From: VRUE01 sp963812335
GTDB lineage: Bacteria; Actinomycetota; Thermoleophilia; Solirubrobacterales; 70-9
Assembly (NCBI GenBank): GCA_963812335.1
Contig: CAWEUU010000005.1
Coordinates: forward strand, 124,001 to 188,000
Length of the DNA: 64,000 nt
Direction: 5' to 3'
This document shows positions 1 through 9,390 of this stretch, in pieces. The notes beneath the pieces were generated by a model that did no database searches, was not told where the DNA came from, and saw only the letters and a program-made list of their open reading frames with translations. Both the position numbers and the translations under genes were made by a program. Each line of letters starts with the position of its first letter. The first letter of the stretch is position 1.

Positions 1-548
1 AGGACGAAGAAGAGCGGGAACATGCCCTGCACGGCCTCGGCGGTGCCGCTGCGCAGGGCGACGAAGAGCCCGAGCGCGCCGAAGGCGACCGTGATCGAGA
101 CCGAGAGCGCGACGATGACCAGGGCGCCGCCGAACCCCGCCGCAAGCTCCGCACCGGCGATCAGCCCGACCGAGAGGTAGACGACCGCCTGCACGAGGCC
201 GAGCACGACGGCGCCGGCGAGCAGGCCGCCGAGCAGCGCGGCGCCGTGCAGCGGCGTCAGCGCCAGGCGGTTGAGGAAGCCGGTCTCGATGTCACGGGCG
301 AGGTCTGTGCCGGCGTTCATCACCGAGAACAGCGCCCCCTGCATGAAGGGCACCGCGAGGGCAAAGGTCAAGTAGGAGTCGGTCGGGAAGCCCGGCAGGG
401 CGGTCGCGTCTTTGAGCCCGCCCGAGTTGACCGCGAGCAGGAACAGGGGGAAGACCAGCGCCGGCACGATCTGGCTCGGCTGGCGCAGCGTGCGCAGCAC
501 CGAGCGCCGCGCGAGCTGGCCGATCTGGGTGGCGGCGGTGCCGCTCAC
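1..548 (-). CDS. ABC-2 type transporter permease (3' end cut by window)
   Basis: Integral membrane subunit of a DrrB-like exporter, partner of the ATPase encoded just upstream. The reading frame starts at a GTG that overlaps the ATPase stop codon as GTGA, so translation is probably coupled. The visible protein (about 182 residues) begins VSGTAATQIGQLARRSVLRT, a cytosolic amphipathic lead typical of ABC-2 permeases, then hydrophobic stretches around QIVPALVFPLFLLAV, ALLAGLLAGAVVLGLVQAVV and ALVIVALSVSITVAFGALGLF. It runs off the window before the end. The substrate cannot be read from the sequence; drug or lipid export is inferred from the family. Confidence 0.85.
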   Translation of the reverse strand, partial: MSGTAATQIGQLARRSVLRTLRQPSQIVPALVFPLFLLAVNSGGLKDATALPGFPTDSYLTFALAVPFMQGALFSVMNAGTDLARDIETGFLNRLALTPLHGAALLGGLLAGAVVLGLVQAVVYLSVGLIAGAELAAGFGGALVIVALSVSITVAFGALGLFVALRSGTAEAVQGMFPLFFV

Positions 549-1555
549 GGGGTGCCGACCGCCTCCATTTCCTCGCTGCCCGGCTCGTCCGCCTCGCCCC
601 CACCGGCGCCCTCGAGCGAGCGCCCGGTCTTGGCCAGGAAGACGTCGTCGAGCGAGGGCGCGTGCAGCTGCAGCCGCTCGATCGCGATCCCCTCGGCGTC
701 GAGCGCGCGGACGACGTCGGCGAGCTGCGACTCGCCGCCGGCGAGCAGCACCGAGGCGCCGCCGCGGTGTGCCTCGCTGCAGTCCTCGCCGAACCGCGCC
801 AGCGCCTTCGCAACGCGCTCGCGGTCGGCCGGATCGCGTGGGACCGCCTCCACCGTCGGCCGGCCGATCTCGGCCTTGAGCTCGGCCGGCGTGCCCTCGG
901 CGACGATCCGGCCGTGGTCGATGATCCCGACCCGGTCGGCGAGCGCATCGGCCTCCTCCAGGTACTGGGTGGTGAGGAAGACGGTGACGCCCTCCTTTGC
1001 CAGCCCCGCGACCTCGTCCCAGAGCGCCGTGCGGCTCTGGATGTCGAGCCCGGTCGTCGGCTCGTCGAGGAAGAGGATCCGCGGCCGGTGGGCGAGCGCC
1101 AGCGCCAGGTCGAGCCGTCGTTTCATCCCGCCCGAGTACTCGCCGACCTTGCGGCCGGCGGCTTCGGCGAGGCCGACCCGCGCGAGCAGCTCGGCCGAGC
1201 GCGCGCTCCGCTCGGCCTTGGGCAGGCCGTGCAGCGCGGTCTGCAGGCGCATGTGCTCGCTGCCGCTCAGCAGCGGGTCGAGCGCCGCCTCCTGCAGCGC
1301 CGCGCCGATCGCGCCGCGCACCTTGCCGCCTTCGGCGGCGATGTCGAAGCCGGCCACCCGCGCCGTGCCCGCCGTCGGCGGCAGCAGCGTGGTCAGCATC
1401 AGCACCGTGGTCGACTTGCCCGCGCCGTTGGGCCCGAGGAAGCCGTAGATCTCACCGGGCGCGACGCGCAGGTCGATCCCGTCGACCGCGCGCGGCCCGT
1501 TCTTGAACTCGCGCACCAGCCCTTCGACTTCGATTCCCTGCTCGCGGCTCGTCAT
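545..1555 (-). CDS. DrrA-like ABC transporter ATP-binding protein
   Basis: Predicted 336-residue cytosolic ATPase that powers the adjacent ABC-2 permease. Walker A is GPNGAGKST, the signature is YSGGMKRR, Walker B is ILFLDEPTTGLD, and the switch region follows (TTQYLEEADALADRVGIIDHG). The C-terminal extension of about 100 residues after the nucleotide-binding fold is the size seen in daunorubicin-resistance (DrrA) type ATPases. The start MTSREQGIEVEGLVREFKNG is chosen because the ABC fold begins immediately after it; the frame stays open further upstream but there it is antisense to the divergent gene. A 57-bp gap separates it from that gene. Confidence 0.93.
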   Translation of the reverse strand: MTSREQGIEVEGLVREFKNGPRAVDGIDLRVAPGEIYGFLGPNGAGKSTTVLMLTTLLPPTAGTARVAGFDIAAEGGKVRGAIGAALQEAALDPLLSGSEHMRLQTALHGLPKAERSARSAELLARVGLAEAAGRKVGEYSGGMKRRLDLALALAHRPRILFLDEPTTGLDIQSRTALWDEVAGLAKEGVTVFLTTQYLEEADALADRVGIIDHGRIVAEGTPAELKAEIGRPTVEAVPRDPADRERVAKALARFGEDCSEAHRGGASVLLAGGESQLADVVRALDAEGIAIERLQLHAPSLDDVFLAKTGRSLEGAGGGEADEPGSEEMEAVGTP

Positions 1556-1612
1556 CGCCGCGAAGACTTGCAGCTTGACCTGCTCGGCGCGCCGCGTAGG
1601 GTGGGTGGCGAA

Positions 1613-2938
1613 ATGGCGGTGGAGACGCGATACGCGCGCAGCGGCGACGTCAGCATCGCCTACCAGACGATCGGCGAAGGGGAGACCGACATCGTCGTCG
1701 CCTTTCAGTTCGTCTCCCACCTCGACCTGCTCTGGGAGAACGCCGCCGAGGCCGAGTTCATGCGCCGGCTCGGCTCCTTCGCCCGCGTGATCCTCTTCGA
1801 CCGCCGCGGCGTCGGCCTCTCCGACCCGGCCGGCGGCGCCCCGACGCTGGAGGAGCGGATGGACGACCTGCGCGCGGTGATGGACGCGGCCGGCTCCGAG
1901 CGCGCGGCGCTGATCGGCATGTCGGAGGGGGCGACGATGAGCATGCTCTTCGCCGCGACCTACCCGGAGCGCGTCTCGGCGCTCGTCCTCTGGGGCGCGA
2001 TGGCGCGCTCGACCGCCGCCCCCGACTACCCCTGGGCGCCCGAGCGCGAGGCGGTCGAGGAAGCGCAGGAGGAGCTGATCGGGCCGATGTGGGGACAGGG
2101 CGCGACGCTCGACATCTTCGCGCCGAGCATGGCGGGCGATCCGCAGGCGCGCGAGTTCCAGGCCCGCTTCGAGCGCCAGGCGGCGAGCCCGCTGCGGGTC
2201 CAGCAGCTGTTCGAGATGTTCCTCGACACCGACGTGCGCGGTGCGCTGGCGCTGATCCAGGCTCCGACCCTCGTCCTGCACCGCCGCGGCGACCGCGCCG
2301 TCAACTACCGCGCGGCGCGCTGGCTTGCCGAGCAGATCGAGGCCGGCCGCTACGTCGAGTTTGAGGGCGAAGACCACTTTCCGTGGGTCGGAGATGCGGA
2401 GGCGCCGCTGGCGGCGATCGAGGAGTTCCTCACCGGCGTGCGGCCGGCGCCGGCGATCCGGCGGGCCCTGGCGACGGTCCTCTTCACCGACATCGTCGAC
2501 TCGACCCGGCTCGCGACCGAGCTGGGCGACGGGCGCTGGCGCGAGCTGCTCGAGCGCCACCATCAGCTCACCCGCGAGCAGCTCGGCCGCTACGAGGGGC
2601 GTGAGATCAAGACCACCGGCGACGGCTTCCTCGCCACCTTCGACGGCCCCACCCGTGCCGCCGAGTGCGCGCGGGCGATCACCGGTGCGATGCCGGCGCT
2701 GGACATCGAGGTGCGGGCCGGCCTGCACACGGGCGAGGTCGAGCTGATCGGCGACGACGTCGGCGGCATCGCCGTCCACGTCGCGGCGCGGATCGCCGCG
2801 CTCGCCGGCCCGGGCGAGGTGCTCGCCTCGCGCACCGTGCGCGACCTCGCCGCCGGCTCAAGCGTCGAGTTCACCGCCGCCGGCCGCCACGAGCTCAAGG
2901 GCGTCCCCGACGAGTGGGAGGTCTACCGGGTCGCCTGA
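1613..2938 (+). CDS. Alpha/beta hydrolase-adenylate/guanylate cyclase fusion protein
   Basis: A 441-residue protein with two modules. Residues about 1-280 form an alpha/beta hydrolase with nucleophile elbow GMSEGA (Ser104) and a late ...GEDHFPWVGD histidine. Residues about 285-441 form a class III nucleotide cyclase catalytic domain: TVLFTDIVDSTRLA supplies the metal-binding Asp pair (about residues 293 and 297), followed by EIKTTGDGFLATFDGP and the GLHTGEVELIGDDVGGIAVHVAARIAA-type segment. This domain order is known from actinobacteria, where the hydrolase is thought to act as a sensor or regulatory module. No membrane segment is seen. Start: ATG after a GGGTGG-like ribosome site. Ligand and product (cAMP or cGMP) are unknown. 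Confidence 0.88.
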   Translation: MAVETRYARSGDVSIAYQTIGEGETDIVVAFQFVSHLDLLWENAAEAEFMRRLGSFARVILFDRRGVGLSDPAGGAPTLEERMDDLRAVMDAAGSERAALIGMSEGATMSMLFAATYPERVSALVLWGAMARSTAAPDYPWAPEREAVEEAQEELIGPMWGQGATLDIFAPSMAGDPQAREFQARFERQAASPLRVQQLFEMFLDTDVRGALALIQAPTLVLHRRGDRAVNYRAARWLAEQIEAGRYVEFEGEDHFPWVGDAEAPLAAIEEFLTGVRPAPAIRRALATVLFTDIVDSTRLATELGDGRWRELLERHHQLTREQLGRYEGREIKTTGDGFLATFDGPTRAAECARAITGAMPALDIEVRAGLHTGEVELIGDDVGGIAVHVAARIAALAGPGEVLASRTVRDLAAGSSVEFTAAGRHELKGVPDEWEVYRVA

Positions 2939-2969
2939 CCCCGGGGCGCGTTTGTGACGCTATGCGTAA

Positions 2970-3398
2970 CTAACGTGCCCCGGCCGCCCAGATCGCGACG
3001 GGCGGCGGGACGAGCAGCAGGGCGAGCGAAGCGATCTCGGCGACCGCGTCGCCGGTCTCGAAGTTGTCGAGGTGGGTGGCGTGGAAGAGCAGGTGCAGGG
3101 CGGCGGTCAGCAGCCAGGCCGAGCAGACGGCGCGGACCAGAGTCGGCTGCAGCGTCCACGCCGCCCAGGCGAAGAGCACCGTGAAGCCGAGGTAGAGCCC
3201 GCCGACGTCGGTGATCAGGTGCTCGTTGTACGGGGGAAGCAGGTCGACCCAGTGGCGCAGGAAGGGGAAGTCGTCGTAGAAGGCCTGCGGCGCCAGCGTC
3301 GCGACGAGCCCGATCGAGGCGGCGGAGACCGCGAGGAGCGCCAGCGCGGCCCGGGCGGCGTTTGGCGCCCGCAGGTCGGCGGACCCGATTTCAGGCAT
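2970..3398 (-). CDS. Small four-helix membrane protein
   Basis: Predicted 142-residue integral membrane protein of unknown function. Hydrophobic segments are visible around ALALLAVSAASIGLVATLA, LITDVGGLYLGFTVLFAWA, LVRAVCSAWLLTAALHLLFH and IASLALLLVPPPVAIWAA, with a short conserved-looking loop (FYDDFPFLRHWVDLLPPYNEH). Its ATG (MPEIGSADL) lies inside the last codons of the upstream oxidoreductase gene (8-bp overlap), so the two are probably one transcript. Similar small membrane proteins are common in actinobacteria; I cannot assign a role. Confidence 0.75.
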   Translation of the reverse strand: MPEIGSADLRAPNAARAALALLAVSAASIGLVATLAPQAFYDDFPFLRHWVDLLPPYNEHLITDVGGLYLGFTVLFAWAAWTLQPTLVRAVCSAWLLTAALHLLFHATHLDNFETGDAVAEIASLALLLVPPPVAIWAAGAR

Positions 3399-4152
3399 CT
3401 GCGAGCCACTGCTCGAAGGTCGACCCGCCGCCGGCCGCATCCGGGTTGCAGAGCGCCCCTTCGCCCGCCGGCCGGCCGATCTTGCCGACCGATGGAATGC
3501 GCAGCGGCAACGCCGCCCGCCCCTTCGCCCGCCGCCAGGCTGCGCTCAGCTCACCGAGGGTTCGTACCTCCGGCCCGGCGAGGTCGGGTAGGCGCCCCGC
3601 GGGGTCAAGACGGGTTGCCTCGGCGAGGCGTCCGGCGACCACGGCGGCGTCGACCGGTTGCAGGCGGGCGTTGCCGGTCGGTCGCAGGCGAAATCTTGCC
3701 GCCTCTCCGAAGGCCCATGCCAGCAGCGAGTGGAACTGGGTCGCGCGCAGCAGGCTCCAGGGAACCGGGCCGGCGGCGATCGCCTCCTCCTGGCTCACCT
3801 TGACCTTGTAGTAGCCGGTCGGAACACGGTCACAGCCGACGATCGAGACCCCGATGTGGTGGCGGACCCCGGCCGCGGCGCCGGCGCGGAGCAAGCGTTG
3901 CGTGCCCTCGACCAGGACCGGGCCGGCGTCGCGCGGGCTCGAGTTCGAGGCGTCGACGACGACCTCGACTCCCGCCAGCGCCTCGGCGAGGCCGGCGCCG
4001 TCGGTCAGGTCAACCCTGCGGTGCGACGCACCCTGGGGCAGCTTGCGCGGCGGCTTGCGACTGAGCACGAGCACGTCGTCGCCGCGCGCCGCCAGCTCCG
4101 CGACGATCGGGGCGCCGAGCGTCCCGGTTCCTCCCGTAACGGCGGTCCTCAC
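3391..4152 (-). CDS. NmrA/SDR-like NAD(P)-binding protein
   Basis: A 253-residue atypical short-chain dehydrogenase-like protein. The N-terminal nucleotide-binding motif is VTGGTGTLGAPIVAELAARG (glycine pattern TGGTGxLG), followed by VLVLSRKPPR, where Arg would contact NADP phosphate. YYKVKVSQEEAI resembles the YxxxK active-site region, and WSLLRATQFHSLLAWAF is typical of the NmrA/YwnB-like family. The start is GTG (VRTAVTGGTG), because the Rossmann strand begins right there. It overlaps the downstream membrane-protein gene by 8 bp. Either an oxidoreductase or a redox-sensing regulator is possible; the substrate is unknown. Confidence 0.85.
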   Translation of the reverse strand: MRTAVTGGTGTLGAPIVAELAARGDDVLVLSRKPPRKLPQGASHRRVDLTDGAGLAEALAGVEVVVDASNSSPRDAGPVLVEGTQRLLRAGAAAGVRHHIGVSIVGCDRVPTGYYKVKVSQEEAIAAGPVPWSLLRATQFHSLLAWAFGEAARFRLRPTGNARLQPVDAAVVAGRLAEATRLDPAGRLPDLAGPEVRTLGELSAAWRRAKGRAALPLRIPSVGKIGRPAGEGALCNPDAAGGGSTFEQWLADA

Positions 4153-4254
4153 GCCGGCAAGCCTATGCCAGCCGCGGGACACGGGCGCCACCGGGCGCCT
4201 GCTGAAGGATGCGTGATCAAAGGTGGGCGCCTTCGCGCAACTACCATCCCGGCC

Positions 4255-5165
4255 ATGCTGACCGAAGGCTCCCGGGCCTACCGCCTCGATGCGAAGGAGC
4301 GGCCGGTCGCGGGAATGCGGCGGATCGCGCTGGGACGGCTCGAACGGGCGGCGGAGCGGCTGCGCGGGGCCCCGGCGGCGGCGGATCCTTCCGTCTGTAT
4401 CCACGACGCCCGCAAGGACCTGAAGAAGCTGCGCGCGGCGATCCGGCTGCTGCGCAGCGAGCTCGGCGACGATCTCTACCGCGCCGAAAACGAGCGTTAC
4501 CGCGAGGCGGGCCGGCTGCTCGCCCCGAGCCGCGACGCCGAGGTCAAGCTGGAGACGCTGGAAGCGCTGCGCGGGCGCGTGGCTGCGATCGATCCCGCCG
4601 CCACCGAGGAGTGGCTGGAGGCGCTGCGTGAGGAGCGCGCCCGGGCGATCGAGGCGGCGTTGGCCGGCGAGCGGATCGCCGCCGCGCTCGCGGTCGTCGG
4701 GCTGGGACCCGCGCGGGTCGAGGCCTGGCCGCTCGAGGCCGACACCTGGAAGCTGTTCAGGCCGGGGACCGATCGCGCCTACCGCCGCGGGCGCCGCGAA
4801 ATGCGCCGCGCCGCCGCGGACCCGAGCGGCCCGAAGATGCACGCCTGGCGCAAACGGGTCAAGGAACTCTGGTATCAGCTGCGCATCCTCCGCGATCACC
4901 TTCCCGGAGCGCTTTCGGCGAGCCTCGGCCAGGCCGGCGAGCTGGCCGAACTGCTCGGCGAACATCACGACCTCGCCGTGCTGCGCGACGACCTGCTCGG
5001 CCGCGACACAGCCGTCCCCGACCGCGCGGCTCTCCTCGCCGCGATCGAAGCGCGGCAGGGGCAACTTGCGGCGAGTGCCTTCGTGCTCGGCGAGCGCCTC
5101 TACGCGCCGAGGCCGAAGGCCTTCCGCCGCAAGCTGCGCCGCGGCTGGAAGCGCCGGCGCAGGGC

Positions 5166-5169
<4 letters not shown>
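4255..5169 (+). CDS. CHAD domain protein
   Basis: A 304-residue all-helical protein with the conserved-histidine alpha-helical (CHAD) domain. Two repeated units are visible: VCIHDARKDLKKLRAAIRLLRSEL (N-terminal half) and KMHAWRKRVKELWYQLRILRDHL (C-terminal half), each with the H-x-x-R-K/R-x-x-K-K/R-L pattern. CHAD proteins bind inorganic polyphosphate through these basic residues. The protein ends in a very basic tail (FRRKLRRGWKRRRRA). There is no CYTH (triphosphatase) domain in this gene or nearby. Its stop overlaps the end of the convergent helicase gene by 4 bp. Confidence 0.93.
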
Positions 5170-6344
<1,175 letters not shown>

Positions 6345-6492
6345 GTGTGGTGAGCTCCTTTTTGAGCGTGTAGGGGAGATCCAGCGACCCCTAGACGCAG
6401 ATGAAGCGCACGGAGGAAACGGAACCTCTCGGGCGACCGTTAGGCGAACCCGACACCTGCACGGTAGCAGGGAAATCGCCGATTGTCGGGTG
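6345..6492 (-). promoter_or_regulatory. 5' leader of the helicase gene with a small hairpin
   Basis: This 148-bp stretch lies between the helicase start and the end of the SGNH gene upstream. It contains an inverted repeat TAGGGG (6371-6376) / CCCCTA (6388-6393), then the AAGGAG ribosome site at 6354-6360. The hairpin would sit about 25 nt upstream of the start codon in the mRNA. A leader structure affecting helicase translation is an inference. Confidence 0.4.
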
Positions 6493-8202
6493 CTAGCGCG
6501 GCGGCGGCAGCTGCGAGGCCATCTGGGCGTAACCGGCGACGCTGGGGTGGATGCCGGTGTCGCCGCTGATCACCCAGGTGGGGCTGTCGGCCGGGCCGGG
6601 GCAGAAGGAGAGCGGGTGCAGGACGAGCAGCTCATCCTGGGTCGGGTCGGACTGCACGCTGGGGCCGTCGACCTGGTAGCCGAGGCTCGAGCAGGTGTAG
6701 GTCGAGGGGTAGACCGGCGAGATATCGATGCCGACGTTGAAGTGCGGCGGCGCGACCGGCAGCAGCCGGGTCGTGCTCACTTCGGCGGCGACGGACGCGA
6801 TCCGTTCGTTCAGCAGCGCGCCCATCATCGCGATCTGGGTGGCGCTGTAGGCGAGCGCCGAGGACGGCACGGAGAGGTGGTACTGCATCAGGTAGATCGT
6901 CGAGCTCGTGTTCTCGACCAGTTCGGAGTAGAGGTCCTTGAGGCGCTGATCCAGTTCGACCCCGGCGAAGGCTTCTTCGATGCACTCGCGGTAGCGGCCG
7001 GCGATGTCGGACCAGATCGCGCAACCCATGTTGTCGATCCCGAACAGCATGTCGGAGAGCAGTGGGTTGGCGCCCATCGTCATCACGATGTAGTCGGGGT
7101 TTTCGTCGATGACGCGTTTGGTGGTCGAGTGAAACTGGCCGCCAGGGAGCCAGTTGGACGGTTCGGAGCCGGTGACGGCGAAGTTCGCGAAGTTGCCGAT
7201 GCCGTGCTCGTTGGCCCACTGCGCGACCCAGGAGACGTTGTTGGCGAGGCCGTAGTCGGGGGCGTATTCGACCCCCGGCGCCTCGTTGCTGGTCACTGCG
7301 GAGTTGGAGGAGCAGGCATCGTCGTAGGTCTCTTCGCCCGGCTTGCAGGAGAGCAGGCTGGTGAAGGGCATCAGCGAGCCGTCGTCGTAGTAGCCGAAGC
7401 CCGCCGTGACCGAGTCGCCGATCGCGCGCACCGAGGCGCCTGCGCCGGCCGCCACCGCGACCTGGACCGGGGTCACGAGTGCGCGGGCCGCCGCCGAGCT
7501 GCGGCCGCCACGCGCCCGCGCCCGCAGCGTGATCGACTCGGTGCCGCGGAAGCGCGCCCAGGGGCGGTAGACGAGGCGGCCGTTGCGGATCCGGGCCCTG
7601 CCGTGCAGGCCGTCGCGCACGATCCGCCAGCGCACCCTGGAGCCGCAGCGGGGCAGCCTCACCCTGAGCGGCCTGCCGGGCCGAGTGCGCAGCTGCGGAA
7701 CGTCGGCGCAGAGGCGGCGCGGATAGCCGCGGGGGAGCCGTTGCCGGCTGCGGTCGCCGCCGACCAGCTCGGCCCGGCCGTCGCGGTCTATGTCGAGCGC
7801 CTCGTTGGCTACGACCTCGACCCTGACTCCGTGGCGGACGAGCCGGCTCAGCTCGCGGTCGAGGCGGATCCCGTGTACGAAGCCGAAGCGGCGGCGGCGG
7901 TCGGGCGAGCGCAGGGCGCCGCCCTGGGCGCGGGTGCGCACGGTCCAGGCCCGGCGCAGCTTTCCCCGGCGACTGCCCAGCGTCACCCGCAGCTCGACCC
8001 GCTGACCGCGCAGCTCGATCGGGTAGCGGAGGGGGATCAGCAGGGCGCTCCGGCCGCCGACCGGTTGCGCCAGCCGGACCTTGCCGACCTCGACCTGCAG
8101 CGGCGCCGGCTCCGCGGCGGCAGGGCCGGGGAGCAGCGCCGCGAGGCCAATACAGGCGGCGATCGCCCCTCCCGTGAAGCGTCGTTTGCATACCGTCGGC
8201 AT
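6493..8202 (-). CDS. Secreted SGNH/GDSL-type hydrolase
   Basis: A 569-residue secreted protein. A signal peptide (MPTVCKRRFTGGAIAACIGL... ending in AAAEP) is followed by about 200 residues of low-identity beta-rich sequence (an Ig-like or cadherin-like module), then an SGNH hydrolase domain starting at VRAIGDSVTAGFGYYDDGS (block I, catalytic Ser). A Gly-containing block II (FAVTGSEPSNW), block III (MTMGANPLL) and block V with Asp and His (SGDTGIHPSVAGYA) are all present, so the esterase should be active outside the cell. The start was chosen at the Met directly before the basic n-region. It is divergent from the SpoIID gene (72 bp apart). Confidence 0.88.
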   Translation of the reverse strand: MPTVCKRRFTGGAIAACIGLAALLPGPAAAEPAPLQVEVGKVRLAQPVGGRSALLIPLRYPIELRGQRVELRVTLGSRRGKLRRAWTVRTRAQGGALRSPDRRRRFGFVHGIRLDRELSRLVRHGVRVEVVANEALDIDRDGRAELVGGDRSRQRLPRGYPRRLCADVPQLRTRPGRPLRVRLPRCGSRVRWRIVRDGLHGRARIRNGRLVYRPWARFRGTESITLRARARGGRSSAAARALVTPVQVAVAAGAGASVRAIGDSVTAGFGYYDDGSLMPFTSLLSCKPGEETYDDACSSNSAVTSNEAPGVEYAPDYGLANNVSWVAQWANEHGIGNFANFAVTGSEPSNWLPGGQFHSTTKRVIDENPDYIVMTMGANPLLSDMLFGIDNMGCAIWSDIAGRYRECIEEAFAGVELDQRLKDLYSELVENTSSTIYLMQYHLSVPSSALAYSATQIAMMGALLNERIASVAAEVSTTRLLPVAPPHFNVGIDISPVYPSTYTCSSLGYQVDGPSVQSDPTQDELLVLHPLSFCPGPADSPTWVISGDTGIHPSVAGYAQMASQLPPPR

Positions 8203-8274
8203 CGCCTGAACGGTATCGGCCAGACGATCGGGGCTCTCCAGCGGCGGAGTCGCCGCCGCTAACCTCGGCGGCAA

Positions 8275-9390
8275 ATGAGGAGAGCGCGGATCGCAGTGCT
8301 GTCAATGGTCCTGCTCGGGCTCGGGGCGGGGCCGGGGGCGGGTGCCGCCCCGGCGGCGGTCACCTGGACGGTGAGCGGCGGCGGCTATGGCCACGGCGTC
8401 GGCATGAGCGCCTACGGCGCCTACGGCTACGGCCGCCACGGCGCCGGCTACCGACAGATCCTCGCCCACTACTACCGCGGGATCAGGCTGACCACGCTGC
8501 CCCGCGCGCCGCAGGTGGCGGTGCTGCTGGCGATCAGCCCGGCCGACGTCCTCTTCAGCGGCGCGACCGCCGGCTGCGGCCGCTCACTCGACCCGGCGCG
8601 CGCCTACCGCGCTCGCCGCCGCGGCTCCTCGGTGCGGCTGCTCTCCAGCTCGGGCAGGCTGCTCGCCCGCTGCGGCAGGCGCCTGCATGCTGAGGGGCGC
8701 CGCATGGTGCGGATCGCCGGCGTCGGCGCCTACCGCGGGGCGCTCGAGGCGGTGCCCACCGAGTCGGCGGCCGGCTCGCTCAACGTGGTCAACCGAGTCA
8801 ACGTCAACGCCTACGCGCGCGGCTCGCTGCCGGCCGAGGTCCCGCCCGAATGGCCGACGGCGACGCTGAAGGCGTTCGCGATCGCCTGCCGCTCGATCGC
8901 GCTCTCGACCGACGTCGGCGGCAACGGCTTCGACCTCTACGCCGACACGCGCACCCAGGTCTACGGCGGCGTCAAGGTCGAGAGCGCTCGCACCGACCGC
9001 GCCGTGCGCGCGACCCGCAACCAGGTCGCCACCTACGGCGGCGAGATCGCCCAGACGACCTACTTCTCCTCCTCCGGTGGGCGCACCGAGTCGGGCTTCC
9101 TCGGCGCTCCCGAGGTGCCCTATCTGCGCAGCGTCAAGGACCCCTACGACTACTACTCGCCCCAGCATCGCTGGAGCCTCCGCTTCAGCCAGGCGCAGAT
9201 GAACGCCAGGCTCGGCGCCTACCTCAAGGGCCGCCTGCGCGCGATCAGGGTGACCAAGCGCGGCGACTCGCCGCGGATCGACTACGCGCAGCTGGTCGGC
9301 AGCGGCGGGCGGACGACGATCCGCGGCGACACCCTCGCCGCGGCGCTCGGCCTCTACGACCGCTGGGCCTACTTCAGGAAGAGCCGCTGA
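8275..9390 (+). CDS. SpoIID/LytB domain secreted protein
   Basis: A 371-residue exported protein with signal peptide (MRRARIAVLSMVLLGLGAGPGAGAAP) and a SpoIID/LytB-type domain: WTVSGGGYGHGVGMSAYGAYG near the N-terminus, then YRGALEAVP...NVVNRVNVNAYARGSLPAEVPPEW, AFAIACRSIAL and TYFSSSGGRTES. SpoIID is a lytic transglycosylase acting on denuded peptidoglycan; the Glu of LPAEVPPEW lies where the catalytic acid is found in that family. Non-sporulating actinobacteria carry such proteins, so a cell-wall remodelling role is more likely than sporulation. The 3' end overlaps the convergent acyltransferase gene by 17 bp. Confidence 0.9.
   Translation: MRRARIAVLSMVLLGLGAGPGAGAAPAAVTWTVSGGGYGHGVGMSAYGAYGYGRHGAGYRQILAHYYRGIRLTTLPRAPQVAVLLAISPADVLFSGATAGCGRSLDPARAYRARRRGSSVRLLSSSGRLLARCGRRLHAEGRRMVRIAGVGAYRGALEAVPTESAAGSLNVVNRVNVNAYARGSLPAEVPPEWPTATLKAFAIACRSIALSTDVGGNGFDLYADTRTQVYGGVKVESARTDRAVRATRNQVATYGGEIAQTTYFSSSGGRTESGFLGAPEVPYLRSVKDPYDYYSPQHRWSLRFSQAQMNARLGAYLKGRLRAIRVTKRGDSPRIDYAQLVGSGGRTTIRGDTLAAALGLYDRWAYFRKSR

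Noticed and set aside
246..1448. Long plus-strand open frame of 400 codons
   Set aside because: It is antisense to the ABC ATPase and permease genes, whose Walker motifs are clear; its protein is Ser/Arg/Ala low-complexity sequence as expected from a high-GC shadow frame.
1556..2779. Upstream extension of the ABC ATPase frame to 744 codons
   Set aside because: The extra 408 codons lie opposite the hydrolase-cyclase gene and carry no ABC or other domain; the real start is at 1555.
4228..5064. Upstream extension of the NmrA-like reductase frame
   Set aside because: This part is antisense to the CHAD gene; the Rossmann motif and a suitable GTG start at 4152 define the gene.
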